A stretch of DNA of 64,000 nucleotides from positions 2,294,001 to 2,358,000 of the forward strand of contig NZ_CP089468.1 in NCBI RefSeq assembly GCF_021233435.1. Direction: 5' to 3'. Made by a program: the position numbers and the translations under genes. Positions within the stretch are counted from its first letter, which is position 1. Every line of letters starts with the position of its first letter. Source of the DNA: Halobacterium noricense (lineage in GTDB: Archaea > Halobacteriota > Halobacteria > Halobacteriales > Halobacteriaceae). The notes under the pieces were generated by a model that had not been told where the DNA came from, did not search any database, and worked only from the letters and a program-made list of their open reading frames with translations. Shown here one piece after another: positions 44,570 to 53,818 of the stretch.

Positions 44570-44729
44570 GTTCGCGGGTACGGACGCGGGCCTAAAGAAC
44601 ATCCCGACGCGGCACTGTCCGCGCTCGCTACGAATTCGGAAATCGCCTGCGTGCGCCGCGTTCGCGCGATGTTCTCGTCGCGCCGGAGAGATAGCAATCC
44701 ACTTTAACCCGGAATGCCACAGTCCGACC

Positions 44730-45983
44730 ATGAGCGAGTCCTACGTGATAATCGGCGACGGCATCGCGGGCAGCTCCGCCGCCGAAGCTATCCGCGAGGA
44801 GGCTCCCGACGCCGACGTCACCGTCGTCACAGACGAGGGCGAGGCCCTCTACAATCGAATTCTCATCAAGGAATTCGCGAAGGGGAAGCTCCCGGAAGCC
44901 CCCATCAGCATCCACGAACCGGACTGGTACGACGAGCGCGACATCGACCTCCAGTTGAACACGCTCGTCACGGGCGTCAACCCCGACGCCCACACCGTCG
45001 AAACCCACGAGGGCGAGGAAATTAGCTACGACAAGCTGCTGGTCGCGGCGGGCGGCACGCCCAACCAGCTCCCCGTCGAGAACTCCGACGCCGACGGCGT
45101 CCACCACTTCTGGACGTTCCAGGACGCGCGGAAGATTCGCGAGCACGCCGACGAAGCCGACACAGGCGTCGTCGTCGGCGCAGGCCTGCTCGGCATCGAC
45201 CTCGCGGCCATCTGCGGCGGGCAGGGCGTCGACGCGAAGTACCTGATGCGCGGCGACCGCTGGTGGCGGTACGCGCTCAGCGCGGAGGGAGCCGAAATCA
45301 TCCACGAGGGGCTCCGCGAGAAGGGCGTCGAGCCCGTCTTCGAGTCCGGCACGGACCACTTCGAGACGAACGACGACGGCGAAGTCGTCGCGACCATCGA
45401 CGGGAACGGCGACCGCCACGACTCGGACTTCGTCGGGGTTGCCATCGGCCTCGACTTCAACGTCGAAATCCTCCAGGACACCGAAGCCACCATCGAGAAC
45501 GGCGTCCACGTCGACGAGTACATGCGCACCGACGTCGAGGATGTCTACGCCGCCGGCGACATCACCCAGTACTGGGACACCATCATGGACGAGCGCGCGC
45601 AGAACGGCTCGTGGGGCTCCGCGAAACAGCAGGGCGCCCTCGCCGGGAAGACGATGCTCGCGGACGAAGGCTACGACGTCGACATCGAGCCGTTCCGCTG
45701 GGTGTCCTCGTACTCGATTACGCACTTCGACTTCCCGTTCCTCTCCTTCGGCTTCCCGACGATGGGCGACGAGTCCTGCGAGCGCAAGTACAGCGACACG
45801 GAGTGGCGTCGCCTGACGTTCAAGGACGGCAAGCTCATCGGCGGCGTGCTCATCGGGAACCTCGCGCCGCAGTCGAAGTACAAGAAGCTCATCAAGGACG
45901 AGGCCATCGTCGCCGACCAGCAGGACGTCCTCCTCCAGGACAACTTCGAAATCGACGAGCTCGCCATCCCGCAGGAACAGTAG
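44730..45983 (+). CDS. NAD(P)/FAD-dependent oxidoreductase
   Basis: A 417-residue pyridine-nucleotide-disulfide-type reductase without redox cysteines. The FAD loop YVIIGDGIAGSSAAEAI is at the start, the NAD loop VVVGAGLLGIDLAAI near residue 147, and the second FAD segment VYAAGDITQYWD near 270. The C-terminal 100 residues resemble NirB or rubredoxin-reductase-like enzymes. A CTTTAAC box A 26 bp upstream of ATG suggests a leaderless transcript. The electron partner is not evident nearby. Confidence 0.88.
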   Translation: MSESYVIIGDGIAGSSAAEAIREEAPDADVTVVTDEGEALYNRILIKEFAKGKLPEAPISIHEPDWYDERDIDLQLNTLVTGVNPDAHTVETHEGEEISYDKLLVAAGGTPNQLPVENSDADGVHHFWTFQDARKIREHADEADTGVVVGAGLLGIDLAAICGGQGVDAKYLMRGDRWWRYALSAEGAEIIHEGLREKGVEPVFESGTDHFETNDDGEVVATIDGNGDRHDSDFVGVAIGLDFNVEILQDTEATIENGVHVDEYMRTDVEDVYAAGDITQYWDTIMDERAQNGSWGSAKQQGALAGKTMLADEGYDVDIEPFRWVSSYSITHFDFPFLSFGFPTMGDESCERKYSDTEWRRLTFKDGKLIGGVLIGNLAPQSKYKKLIKDEAIVADQQDVLLQDNFEIDELAIPQEQ

Positions 45984-46116
45984 CGCTCGCCTCTCGCTCT
46001 CGTTCGCCGCTCGTTTTAGATTCGTCACGTATCGCCCGTTCCCAGCCGACCTGCCGGTATCCTTATACCCCTTTGCGCCATACGTTGTCACGGCACACGG
46101 AACTGCCGGTGAGCAC

Positions 46117-46329
46117 ATGAACCCGATTCTGGAAGCAACCGAGACCGCGCCGACGACCGTCGAGGAGACCGTCCGCGACTACGACGAACTCCACGACCGA
46201 GCACAGGCCGCCCTCCCGGATGCCGTCGACGGCAACGGCGTAACAATCCCCGAGGAGGTCGCCGACGACCTCGCCGACGGCGAAGTCGTCCGCTTCACCG
46301 GCTACTATCGCCTCGACATCGCTCAGTAG
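46117..46329 (+). CDS. Small acidic protein, 70 residues, unknown
   Basis: A short soluble acidic protein with a helical N-terminal half (TVEETVRDYDELHDRAQAAL) and a beta-like C terminus (EVVRFTGYYRLDIAQ). I recognise no family. Third codon positions are almost all G or C. It starts 134 bp after the oxidoreductase gene, with a TTATACC box near 46063. Confidence 0.6.
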   Translation: MNPILEATETAPTTVEETVRDYDELHDRAQAALPDAVDGNGVTIPEEVADDLADGEVVRFTGYYRLDIAQ

Positions 46330-46379
46330 CGCGGCCCGCGACCGAAGCCGTTTTTCCCGTTCGCGCCCGACGTTCCGCC

Positions 46380-46799
46380 ATGAGCCAATCCGGCGGCAGC
46401 ACGGACATGACCCTCGCGTTCGAGCTGTCCGCGCTCCAGGAACTCGCGAAACCCGGGACCGCGTTCGCGGGCGCGCGCCAGTGGACCGAGTACGTCGGCG
46501 TCGTCTCCGACGAACCCACGTACGTCGTCACCAACTTCACGCGCAAACGCCGCATCCGCCAGGACTTCTTCTCCGGCCCCAAGGGCCGCAAGGAGAGCCT
46601 CGAATCCGTCAAACGCCAGTTCGACACCGAACGCCACGTCTTCGTCGGCATCGACGACGACGACCGCGAGCTCGCCGAGGAAGTCGGCTGGGAGTACCTC
46701 CCGCTCGAAGACGCCGCCGAAAAGGCAGACTGGGAGCTCGCCAGCGAAACCGACGACGAACCCGACGAGGAAGCCGAAGTTCGCGACGACTGGCCCTAA
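46380..46799 (+). CDS. Haloarchaeal conserved protein (DUF7124-like)
   Basis: A 139-residue soluble protein. The core TLAFELSALQELAKPGTAFAGAR and YVVTNFTRKRRIRQDFFSGPKGR, and the HVFVGIDDDDRELAEEVGWEYLPLEDAAEKA end, look like a family restricted to haloarchaea, which I tentatively recall as DUF7124. The basic loop followed by GPKGR could bind nucleic acid, but this is a guess. A strong palindrome follows the stop. Confidence 0.65.
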   Translation: MSQSGGSTDMTLAFELSALQELAKPGTAFAGARQWTEYVGVVSDEPTYVVTNFTRKRRIRQDFFSGPKGRKESLESVKRQFDTERHVFVGIDDDDRELAEEVGWEYLPLEDAAEKADWELASETDDEPDEEAEVRDDWP

Positions 46800-46819
46800 G
46801 CAAGCACTTTTTGCGCTGC

Positions 46820-46844
46820 GTGAGGCGCGCTTCGCGCGCCTCAC
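46820..46844 (+). terminator. Strong hairpin after the 46380 gene
   Basis: GTGAGGCGCGC and GCGCGCCTCAC pair perfectly over 11 bp with a TTC loop, 20 bp past the stop. It may end transcription, although no clear T run follows. It has the same short-loop design as the palindromic repeats. Confidence 0.5.
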
Positions 46845-46904
46845 TCGGCAAAAACTTGCGGAAAAAGCACTCCTCCTTCGGTCCGTTCCGTCCCTCAGTC
46901 GTCG

Positions 46905-46952
46905 GCCCGAGCGCTCACTGCGTTCGCGCTCGGTGAACCGCGTCGCTCGGGC
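46905..46952. repeat. Inverted repeat ending in TTTT, between convergent genes
   Basis: GCCCGAGCG (46905-46913) pairs with CGCTCGGGC (46944-46952), followed by TTTT. The flank GGGCTTTT recalls the GGGGCTTTC end of the 119-bp elements, so it may be a distant relative, or a terminator read on the + strand. Confidence 0.45.
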
Positions 46953-47006
46953 TTTTCAAGCCGCTCGCTCGCGGATGCTCGTCGGCGGTTGGTCGGTCTG
47001 CTGTCG

Positions 47007-47795
47007 TTAGTTCACGTCCTTCCGCCGGAAGTACAGTTGACTGCCAGCGACGAGCAGCAGTGTCGCGGCCACGAGGATGGCTGCACCGGCGACATCGTAG
47101 GTGCCGTCGACGAGAATCGCGGTCGGATCGAAGTACCGCATCGGCGCGACTGCGCCGGCCCACGCGTAGTCCGTACTCGTGAGCAGCGATTCGAGCAGGA
47201 ACAACCCGAACACCGTCGCCATCGCCGCGCGCTGGGCGACGCTCTCGCGGTCCGCGAGGACGCTGAACGCCAGCCCGATTGCCGCGCACGCGAAGAGGTA
47301 CGGGAGCGAGAGGAGGTGAACCGCGACGAGGTCGACGGTGCCGATTGGGTAGCCGATGGCGCGCGTCGCCACCCACGTCACCGCGGCGACGACGACGTTG
47401 ATGAGGAGGACGCCGGGGACGAGGGAGAGGAATCGCTCGGCGACGAGGCGGGCGCGCGAGACGGGCAGCGAGAGCAACACGTCCATGCGGCCGCTTTCGA
47501 CGTCGCCGGAGACGAGGGAGGCGGCGCTGTACGCGAGGTAGAGGCCGAGGAGGATGACCCACGCGAACTGGTAGAGTTCGGTCGCGAGGAACCCCTCGAT
47601 GGTGTTGAACGCGCGCAGGCCGAACGCCTCCACGAACACCGGCGGGAGCGCCTCGATGTACTCCTCGAGGTCGAGGTTCCCGGTGAGCGACGGGAAGAAC
47701 GCGGCGTACATCGCGCTGAATGCGGAGAGGCCGACCGAGAGCGCGAGCGCGCCCTTCACGCGCTTTCGAGCGCCGTAGGCAGCAATCTCAAACAT
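47007..47795 (-). CDS. ABC-2 type exporter, membrane subunit
   Basis: A 262-residue membrane protein with six helices and the ABC-2 features: an N-terminal amphipathic MFEIAAYGARKRVKGALAL, SGRMDVLLSLPVSRARLVAERFL in the middle loop and a C-terminal helix ending in YFRRKDV. It pairs with the ATPase upstream, overlapping by 8 bp. The substrate (lipid, drug, peptide) is not evident. Confidence 0.88.
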   Translation of the reverse strand: MFEIAAYGARKRVKGALALSVGLSAFSAMYAAFFPSLTGNLDLEEYIEALPPVFVEAFGLRAFNTIEGFLATELYQFAWVILLGLYLAYSAASLVSGDVESGRMDVLLSLPVSRARLVAERFLSLVPGVLLINVVVAAVTWVATRAIGYPIGTVDLVAVHLLSLPYLFACAAIGLAFSVLADRESVAQRAAMATVFGLFLLESLLTSTDYAWAGAVAPMRYFDPTAILVDGTYDVAGAAILVAATLLLVAGSQLYFRRKDVN

Positions 47796-48687
47796 CGTCG
47801 TCACCCCCGTAGAAGTCGAGGAAGACGTCTTCCAGTGGTGCCTCCTCGACGTCGAGTTCCTGCAGCGGATAACGGTCGAGTTCGTCCACGAGCGCGTCCA
47901 CGTCGCCCGTGAACGTGAACGAGACGCGCGTCGCGCCAGCGAGAGGCCGGCGCGCGAGGTCCGAGACGCCGGGAATGTCGAAGGCCTCGGACGGCACGTC
48001 GCCGGCGACCCGAGTGCGGACGAGTTTGCCGCTGCGGTCGAGCAAGGTCTCGACGTCCTCGACGGCGACGAGTTCCCCGTCCCGGAGGACGGCCACGCGG
48101 TCACAGATGCGTCGCACCTCGCTGAGGACGTGACTGGAGAACAGGACGGTGACGCCGCGCTCGCGCTCGTCGCGCACGAGCTCGTTGAAGCGGTCCTGCA
48201 GGAGCGGGTCCAGTCCGGACGTCGGCTCGTCGAGGACGACGACGTCGGGGTCGTGCATGAACGCCTGTACGATGCCGAGCTTCTGGACGTTCCCCGTGGA
48301 GTACTCGCGCACGGGACGGTCCAGCGGCGGTTCGAACCGGTCGCGGAGGTCGGCGCGGCGGGAGCCTCCTTTCAGCGACTCGTGGAGGTCCAGCACTTCG
48401 CGTCCGGTCGCTTGCTCGTCGAATTGGGGGTTGCTCGGGAGGAAGCCCGTGTCCGCGAGCGCGTCGAGGCGCTGGCTCTCGACGGTGGTGTCGTGCCCGA
48501 GAATCGAGACGGTCCCCGAGGTGGGTGCCTGCATCCCGAGGAGCGTGCGGAGGGTCGTCGTCTTGCCGGCGCCGTTCGGCCCGAGGAAGCCGAACACTTC
48601 GCCGGCTTCGACCTCGAAGGAGACGTCGTCGACGGCGACGAGGTCCCCGTAGCGCTTGGTGAGGTCGCGGAGTTCGATGGCGGCCAT
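47788..48687 (-). CDS. ABC-2 type exporter, ATPase subunit
   Basis: A 299-residue ATPase with Walker A GPNGAGKTTTLRTLLG near residue 38, Walker B VVVLDEPTSGLDP and switch HVLSEVRRI. The signature reads YSTGNVQKLGIVQAF rather than LSGGQ, a variant common in archaeal ABC-2 exporters. The last 75 residues are an extra C-terminal domain found in this group. It leads the two-gene operon. Confidence 0.9.
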   Translation of the reverse strand: MAAIELRDLTKRYGDLVAVDDVSFEVEAGEVFGFLGPNGAGKTTTLRTLLGMQAPTSGTVSILGHDTTVESQRLDALADTGFLPSNPQFDEQATGREVLDLHESLKGGSRRADLRDRFEPPLDRPVREYSTGNVQKLGIVQAFMHDPDVVVLDEPTSGLDPLLQDRFNELVRDERERGVTVLFSSHVLSEVRRICDRVAVLRDGELVAVEDVETLLDRSGKLVRTRVAGDVPSEAFDIPGVSDLARRPLAGATRVSFTFTGDVDALVDELDRYPLQELDVEEAPLEDVFLDFYGGDDDV

Positions 48688-49040
48688 AGCGGACAGACGC
48701 ACACCCCGACCAAGAAGATTCGGCCCGAGAACAGCCAACAGCGACCCGACCAGCCGGCAACGGGTGGACTGAGCGAACGCTGCGCGTTCGCGAGGGTCGG
48801 AAGACGAACGCAGTGAGTCTTCCGGGACTGAAAGGGGCGGCTGGCTACGCGAACCCCGACGACGCAAGCACTGGACCGAACGAGTGTAGCGAGTGAGGGA
48901 AGCGCGCAGCGAGGCGCGGGAGCGTAGCCAGCCGGGGCTTTCTGGACGTTCCCGACGTGGAGCTCCGAGGAACGAACACGACGCCAATCCCCAGGCGGCG
49001 TTCGCGGGGCTTAACCGGTCGGCGGGCCAACCGCGTGGTA
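48688..49040. other. Repeat-bearing gap between exporter and DUF5815-like gene
   Basis: This 353-bp gap holds no gene. From 48798 to 48824 there is an 8-bp inverted repeat CGGAAGAC/GTCTTCCG, directly joined to the 119-bp element copy B. The last 100 bp are the upstream region of the next gene. Confidence 0.55.
48824..48942 (+). repeat. 119-bp structured intergenic element, copy B
   Basis: Same ends as copy A at 23854 (GGGACTGAAAGGGGC and GGGGCTTTC) and exactly the same length. The stem pairs CGGCTGGCTACGC (48838-48850) with GCGTAGCCAGCCG (48922-48934). Compared with copy A, two base pairs are changed on both sides, so pairing is kept. Confidence 0.75.
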
Positions 49041-49586
49041 ATGACCGAGCCGCGCGTACCGGGCGCCGAGGACGACGACGCGTGGGTGGACCTCCCGTGC
49101 GGGGAGCAGGCTCACGTGAAGGACTTCGACTTGGGGATGCGGGAGTACGAGTGCTCGTGCGGGGAGACGCACGCGGTCGTGATGGACATGCATCCGCCGT
49201 CGCGGTTCGTGCCCGAAGACATCGTCGCGGTGTTGAAGGAGGCAGTGACGCCCGCGCCCGACGACGAGTTCGAGGAGTTCGGCACGGCGCACTTGATGGG
49301 CGCGGTGATGGAGCAGCTCCCCGAGGACATCGTCGCCGTGGACGAGAGCGAGAACGGGAGCGTCGGCTACGCGCTGCTGTGGGTGACGGACCTCGAAGCG
49401 CGAGAACTCCACGAGGTCGTCGTGGAACTGGTCGTGGAACTGATGGACCACGCGGTGAGCCACGCCGACGACAGCGGCACCGAGAGCGAGTTCGAGCAGC
49501 AGATGCAGGAGTTCGACGTCAGCGAGTTCGTGGACGCCTACCGCGCACAACGGGACTTCGAGGACGAGTACGACACGCCCGCGTAA
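49041..49586 (+). CDS. DUF5815-like haloarchaeal protein
   Basis: A 181-residue acidic protein. The first half carries DLPCGEQAHVKDFDLGMREYECSCGETHAVVMDMHPPSR-type sequence with three cysteines and a histidine that could hold a zinc (CGEQAH, CSCGETH). The second half is helical. I recall the family as DUF5815, found in haloarchaea, function unknown. The last 31 bp are repeated 105 bp downstream. Confidence 0.65.
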   Translation: MTEPRVPGAEDDDAWVDLPCGEQAHVKDFDLGMREYECSCGETHAVVMDMHPPSRFVPEDIVAVLKEAVTPAPDDEFEEFGTAHLMGAVMEQLPEDIVAVDESENGSVGYALLWVTDLEARELHEVVVELVVELMDHAVSHADDSGTESEFEQQMQEFDVSEFVDAYRAQRDFEDEYDTPA

Positions 49587-49690
49587 GTGTCGTCATCGAA
49601 GTCCCAGCGGGAGTCCCGCGAGTAACGCGAGCGGGACGTTGGCGGACTCGTCCGCCAGAACTTCGAGGACGAGTACGACACGCCCGCGTA
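49555..49690 (+). repeat. Direct repeat of the end of the DUF5815-like gene
   Basis: The 31 bp covering the last ten codons (49555-49585) recur exactly at 49660-49690. Between them lie two palindromes: GCGGG-AGT-CCCGC (49607-49619) and GGCGGAC-TC-GTCCGCC (49641-49656). The sequence just after each copy is also similar but decayed, suggesting a partial tandem duplication. Confidence 0.6.
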
Positions 49691-49885
49691 GACAGCCATC
49701 GTCGGAGTCTCAGCAGTGTTCGCGTAGCGGATGTGGGCGTCGGTTTTGCTCTGTGTGTCCCGTAGCGACGTTCAACCGGTCGTGTCGCCGATGCGCCCGC
49801 AACGCTTCGATTTTCGCAATTCGACTTCGAACTTCTGTCCATTCCGCGGGGCTTATTACGATGGGCGAACTCCGAACGAGTAGAA

Positions 49886-52800
49886 ATGAGCGAGCACGAC
49901 GACCGCACGGTACTGCTCATCGGGAGCGGCCCCATCCAGATCGGACAAGCGGCTGAGTTCGACTACTCCGGCGCGCAGGCGTGCCGGGCACTGCAGGAGG
50001 AGGGCGTGCGAGTCGTGCTCGTCAACTCCAACCCCGCGACCATCATGACGGACCCCGAGATGGCCGACGCGGTGTACATCGAGCCCATCACGACCGACGC
50101 CATCTCCGAGGTCATCGCCCAGGAGAACCCCGACGGCGTCATCGCCGGACTGGGCGGCCAGACCGGGCTGAACGTCACCGCGGAACTCGCCGAGGAGGGC
50201 GTCCTCGACGAGTACGACGTCGACATCATGGGGACGCCGCTGGACACCATCTACGCGACCGAGGACCGCGACCTGTTCCGCCAGCGCATGGAGGACCTCG
50301 GCGAGCCCGTCCCGGCGTCGACGACCATCACGCTCGACGAGGGCGAGTCCGTCGAGGACTTCGACGAGGACGCGCTGCGCGAGCGCGTCGAGGCCGCCGC
50401 CGACGAAGTCGGCGGGCTGCCGGTCATCGCGCGCACGACGTACACGCTCGGCGGGAGCGGCTCCGGCGTCGTCGACGACATGGACGAACTCGTCGCTCGC
50501 GCGCGGAAGGGCCTGCGCCTCTCCCGGAACGACGAAGTGCTCGTCACCGAGTCCATCGAGGGCTGGGTCGAACTGGAGTACGAAGTCATGCGGGACGCCG
50601 ACGATTCCTGCATCATCGTCTGCAACATGGAGAACATCGACCCGATGGGCATCCACACGGGCGAGTCCACCGTCGTCACGCCCAGCCAGGTCATCCCCGA
50701 CGACGGCCACCAGGCGATGCGCGACGTCGCGCTCGAAGTCATCCGCGACCTCGGCATCCAGGGCGGCTGTAACATCCAGTTCGCGTGGCGCGACGACGGC
50801 ACGCCCGGCGGCGAGTACCGCGTCGTCGAAGTGAACCCCCGCGTCTCGCGCTCGTCGGCGCTGGCGTCGAAGGCGACCGGCTACCCCATCGCGCGGGTCA
50901 CCGCGAAGGTCGCGCTCGGCAAGCGCCTCCACGAAATCGAGAACGAGATCACGGGCGAGACCACCGCCGCCTTCGAGCCCGCAATCGACTACATCGTCAC
51001 GAAGGTGCCGCGCTGGCCCAAGGACAAGTTCCCGGACGTGGACTTCGAACTCGGCACGGCGATGAAGTCCACGGGGGAGGCGATGGCCATCGGCCGGACG
51101 TTCGAGGAGAGCCTCCTGAAGGCGCTGCGCTCCTCGGAGTACGACCCCGACGTCGACTGGGGCGCGGTCAGCGACGAAGAGTTGGAAGCCGACTATCTGG
51201 AGACGCCGACACCCGACCGCCCGTACGCGGTGTTCGAGGCGTTCGACCGCGGCTACACCGTCGACGAGGTCAACGACTTCACGAATTTCCGCGAGTGGTA
51301 CTTGGAGCGCTTCCAGAACGTCGCGGAAGCCGCGGAAGCCGCCAGCGAGGGCGACTTCACGGCCGCCGCCTCCGCGGGCTTCACGAACCACGAAATCTCG
51401 GCGCTGGCGGGCGGCGACTTCGACGACGCGAACGCGTCGTGGCTGCCCGGCGCGACCGACGAGGATGGGGAGGGGGAACTCGCACCTGATGGCGCCGGCG
51501 CGACAGTGACGGACGTCGAAGAGGCCGTCCCCGGCCGCTCGTACAAGCAAGTGGACACGTGTGCCGGCGAGTTCGCCGCGCAGACGCCGTACTACTACTC
51601 GTCGCGCCGCCCCGAGTGGTTCAACGGTCCGCTCAAGGGTGACGCGGCCGCGGGCGAACTCCGCGTGGACACGGACGTCGACTCCGTGGTCGTCGTCGGC
51701 GGCGGCCCCATCCGCATCGGGCAGGGCGTGGAGTTCGACTACTGTTCGGTGCACGCGGTGCGCGCGCTCCGCGAGGCCGGCATCGAAGCCCACGTCGTGA
51801 ACAACAACCCCGAGACCGTCTCCACTGACTACGACACCAGCGACGGCCTGTTCTTCGAGCCGATTACGGCCGAGGAGGTCGCCGACGTGGTCGAGGCGAC
51901 CGACGCGGACGGCGTGATGGTGCAGTTCGGCGGGCAGACCTCCGTGAACGTCGCGGACCCGCTGGAGGCCGAACTGGAGCGCCGCGACGGCGTGGACGCC
52001 GATATTCTCGGGACGAGCGTGGACGCGATGGACCTCGCGGAGGACCGCGACCGGTTCAACGTGCTGATGGACGAACTCGGCATCAGTCAGCCCGACGGCG
52101 GCTCCGCGACCAGCGAAGAGGAGGCCCTCGACCTCGCCCACGACATCGGCTACCCCGTGCTCGTCCGCCCGAGCTACGTGCTCGGCGGGCGCGCGATGGA
52201 CGTCGTCCACGACGACGAGGAGCTCAAACACTACATGGAGGAGGCCGTCCGGGTGAGCCCGGACAAACCCATCCTCGTCGACGAGTTCCTCGCGGACGCG
52301 GTCGAACTCGACGTCGACGCCGTCGCTGACGGCGAGGACGTCCTCATCGGCGGCGTGATGGAGCACGTCGAGACCGCGGGTGTCCACTCCGGCGACTCGG
52401 CGTGTACGATTCCGCCGCGCTCGCTCGACGAGGAGACGCTCGGTCGCGTCCGCGAAGTCACCGAGGACATCGCCACCGCGCTGGACACGGTCGGCCTGCT
52501 GAACGTCCAGCTGGCGGTGCAGGACGACAAGGTGTACGTGCTCGAAGCGAACCCGCGCTCCTCGCGGACGGTGCCGTTCGTCTCGAAGGCGACCGGCGTC
52601 CCGATTGCGAAGCTCGCGGCGAAAGTGATGGCCGACTTCTCGCTCTCGGACCTCGACGTCAGCGAAGGCGTCCCCGAGCAGTACAGCGTCAAAGAGGTCG
52701 TGTTGCCGTTCGACCGGCTGCCGGGCTCGGACCCGCGCCTCGGCCCGGAGATGAAGTCCACGGGCGAAGTGATGGGTACCGCCGCGAAGCCGGGGCTGGC

Positions 52801-53122
52801 GTACTGGAAGGCCCAGCGCGCCGCGGGCAACGACCCCGAAATCGGCGGCACCGCGGTCGTGGATCTCCCGGTCAGCGGCTTCGAGGCGTACTTCGACGTG
52901 CAGACGTTCGACGACCTCTCGGAGGCGATTCGCCGCGGCGACGTCGACTTCGTGATTTCGGACGACCGCGACGCCCTCGAAACTGCCGTCGAGGAGGAAG
53001 TGCCGTACCTCTCGACGGTCGAGAGCGCGGAGGCGATGCTCGAAGGCGTCGCCCACCACGACGACGACCTCGACGTGTTGCCGGTCGGCGACCGTCCGAT
53101 TCGCGACGAGCAGTGGGGCTAA
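49886..53122 (+). CDS. carB: Carbamoyl-phosphate synthase, large subunit
   Basis: A 1078-residue enzyme of the usual length that makes carbamoyl phosphate for arginine and pyrimidines from bicarbonate, ammonia and 2 ATP. Two homologous halves are seen: GSGPIQIGQAAEFDYSGAQA near residue 12 and GGGPIRIGQGVEFDYCSVHA near 606, each followed by an ATP-grasp domain (ARTTYTLGGSGSG; RPSYVLGGRAMD). The allosteric domain is at the C terminus. A short acidic linker lies near 520-545. The small subunit gene lies 2.8 kb away in the opposite direction. Confidence 0.97.
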   Translation: MSEHDDRTVLLIGSGPIQIGQAAEFDYSGAQACRALQEEGVRVVLVNSNPATIMTDPEMADAVYIEPITTDAISEVIAQENPDGVIAGLGGQTGLNVTAELAEEGVLDEYDVDIMGTPLDTIYATEDRDLFRQRMEDLGEPVPASTTITLDEGESVEDFDEDALRERVEAAADEVGGLPVIARTTYTLGGSGSGVVDDMDELVARARKGLRLSRNDEVLVTESIEGWVELEYEVMRDADDSCIIVCNMENIDPMGIHTGESTVVTPSQVIPDDGHQAMRDVALEVIRDLGIQGGCNIQFAWRDDGTPGGEYRVVEVNPRVSRSSALASKATGYPIARVTAKVALGKRLHEIENEITGETTAAFEPAIDYIVTKVPRWPKDKFPDVDFELGTAMKSTGEAMAIGRTFEESLLKALRSSEYDPDVDWGAVSDEELEADYLETPTPDRPYAVFEAFDRGYTVDEVNDFTNFREWYLERFQNVAEAAEAASEGDFTAAASAGFTNHEISALAGGDFDDANASWLPGATDEDGEGELAPDGAGATVTDVEEAVPGRSYKQVDTCAGEFAAQTPYYYSSRRPEWFNGPLKGDAAAGELRVDTDVDSVVVVGGGPIRIGQGVEFDYCSVHAVRALREAGIEAHVVNNNPETVSTDYDTSDGLFFEPITAEEVADVVEATDADGVMVQFGGQTSVNVADPLEAELERRDGVDADILGTSVDAMDLAEDRDRFNVLMDELGISQPDGGSATSEEEALDLAHDIGYPVLVRPSYVLGGRAMDVVHDDEELKHYMEEAVRVSPDKPILVDEFLADAVELDVDAVADGEDVLIGGVMEHVETAGVHSGDSACTIPPRSLDEETLGRVREVTEDIATALDTVGLLNVQLAVQDDKVYVLEANPRSSRTVPFVSKATGVPIAKLAAKVMADFSLSDLDVSEGVPEQYSVKEVVLPFDRLPGSDPRLGPEMKSTGEVMGTAAKPGLAYWKAQRAAGNDPEIGGTAVVDLPVSGFEAYFDVQTFDDLSEAIRRGDVDFVISDDRDALETAVEEEVPYLSTVESAEAMLEGVAHHDDDLDVLPVGDRPIRDEQWG

Positions 53123-53123
53123 C

Positions 53124-53390
53124 TCAGGCGAGCGCGAACACGGCGGCCCCCGCGACGACGAACGCGGCGAGCGCGTACCACGGCTCCCGGCGGACGGTGC
53201 GGCCGGCGACGCTGCCGTAGCGCCGGAGGCCGAGCGCCGCCGCGACGAACACGACCGCGAGCGCGACGCCGAGGCTCGTGTAGTCGATGGCGTGGAGGTA
53301 GCTGGCGAACGCGCCGACGGCGGCACCGAGCACGCCGGCGTGCCACTCGCGGAACGTGAACGTGTTCCCGGAGAGGACCGAGTCGGACAT
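53124..53390 (-). CDS. Small membrane protein, 88 residues, unknown
   Basis: A small protein with an N-terminal polar region and about three membrane helices (WHAGVLGAAVGAFASYLHA; GVALAVVFVAAALGL; YALAAFVVAGAAVFALA). No family recognised. A CTATAAATC box A about 28 bp before the ATG at 53390 supports a leaderless start there. It converges with carB with one base between them. Confidence 0.65.
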   Translation of the reverse strand: MSDSVLSGNTFTFREWHAGVLGAAVGAFASYLHAIDYTSLGVALAVVFVAAALGLRRYGSVAGRTVRREPWYALAAFVVAGAAVFALA

Positions 53391-53500
53391 TAGTTTCGGA
53401 TTCGTCACTGGTGGATTTATAGTTTCGGTGCGCGGCACGCGTTCGTGTCAGCCCCTCGCCCAAACTGCTTAGTGACCGCGTCGAAAAGCGACGGACCAGC

Positions 53501-53818
53501 ATGGCGCTGCCGACGTGGGCGACGAACATCACCGTCGCGCTCAACATTCTGACGCTCGTCGCGACCACCGTGGCGTGCACGTTCTCGATCATCGCAGCGG
53601 CGGGCTTCCGGGGGACGGAGTGGGGGCGCGCGCTCGCTCCGCTGCCCGTCGTGTTCGGCGCGATGACAGTCTCGTCGGGCGCGACGCTACACCCCGCGAC
53701 GCCCGCGGACGGCGGCCAACTCGCGCTGGCGATGTGGGCGATAGCCATCGTCGCCATCACCATCTCGTGTTGGCGGTTCGTGACCCTGTTCACGGAACGG
53801 CGGGTGGTCGGCCGGTGA
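53501..53818 (+). CDS. Small membrane protein, first of a three-gene set
   Basis: A 105-residue protein with three membrane helices. Helix one (ATNITVALNILTLVATTVACTFS) starts right after the N terminus; the third has SCWRFVTLF. It overlaps the next gene by GTGA. The trio (two membrane proteins and a soluble RecA-like protein) recurs in haloarchaea near signalling genes, from memory; function is unknown. Confidence 0.65.
   Translation: MALPTWATNITVALNILTLVATTVACTFSIIAAAGFRGTEWGRALAPLPVVFGAMTVSSGATLHPATPADGGQLALAMWAIAIVAITISCWRFVTLFTERRVVGR

Noticed and set aside
49856-53326. A 1156-codon open frame antisense to carB
   Set aside because: High-GC haloarchaeal genes give long antisense frames. 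This one is Arg/Val/His-rich without any domain, while carB on the other strand is complete.
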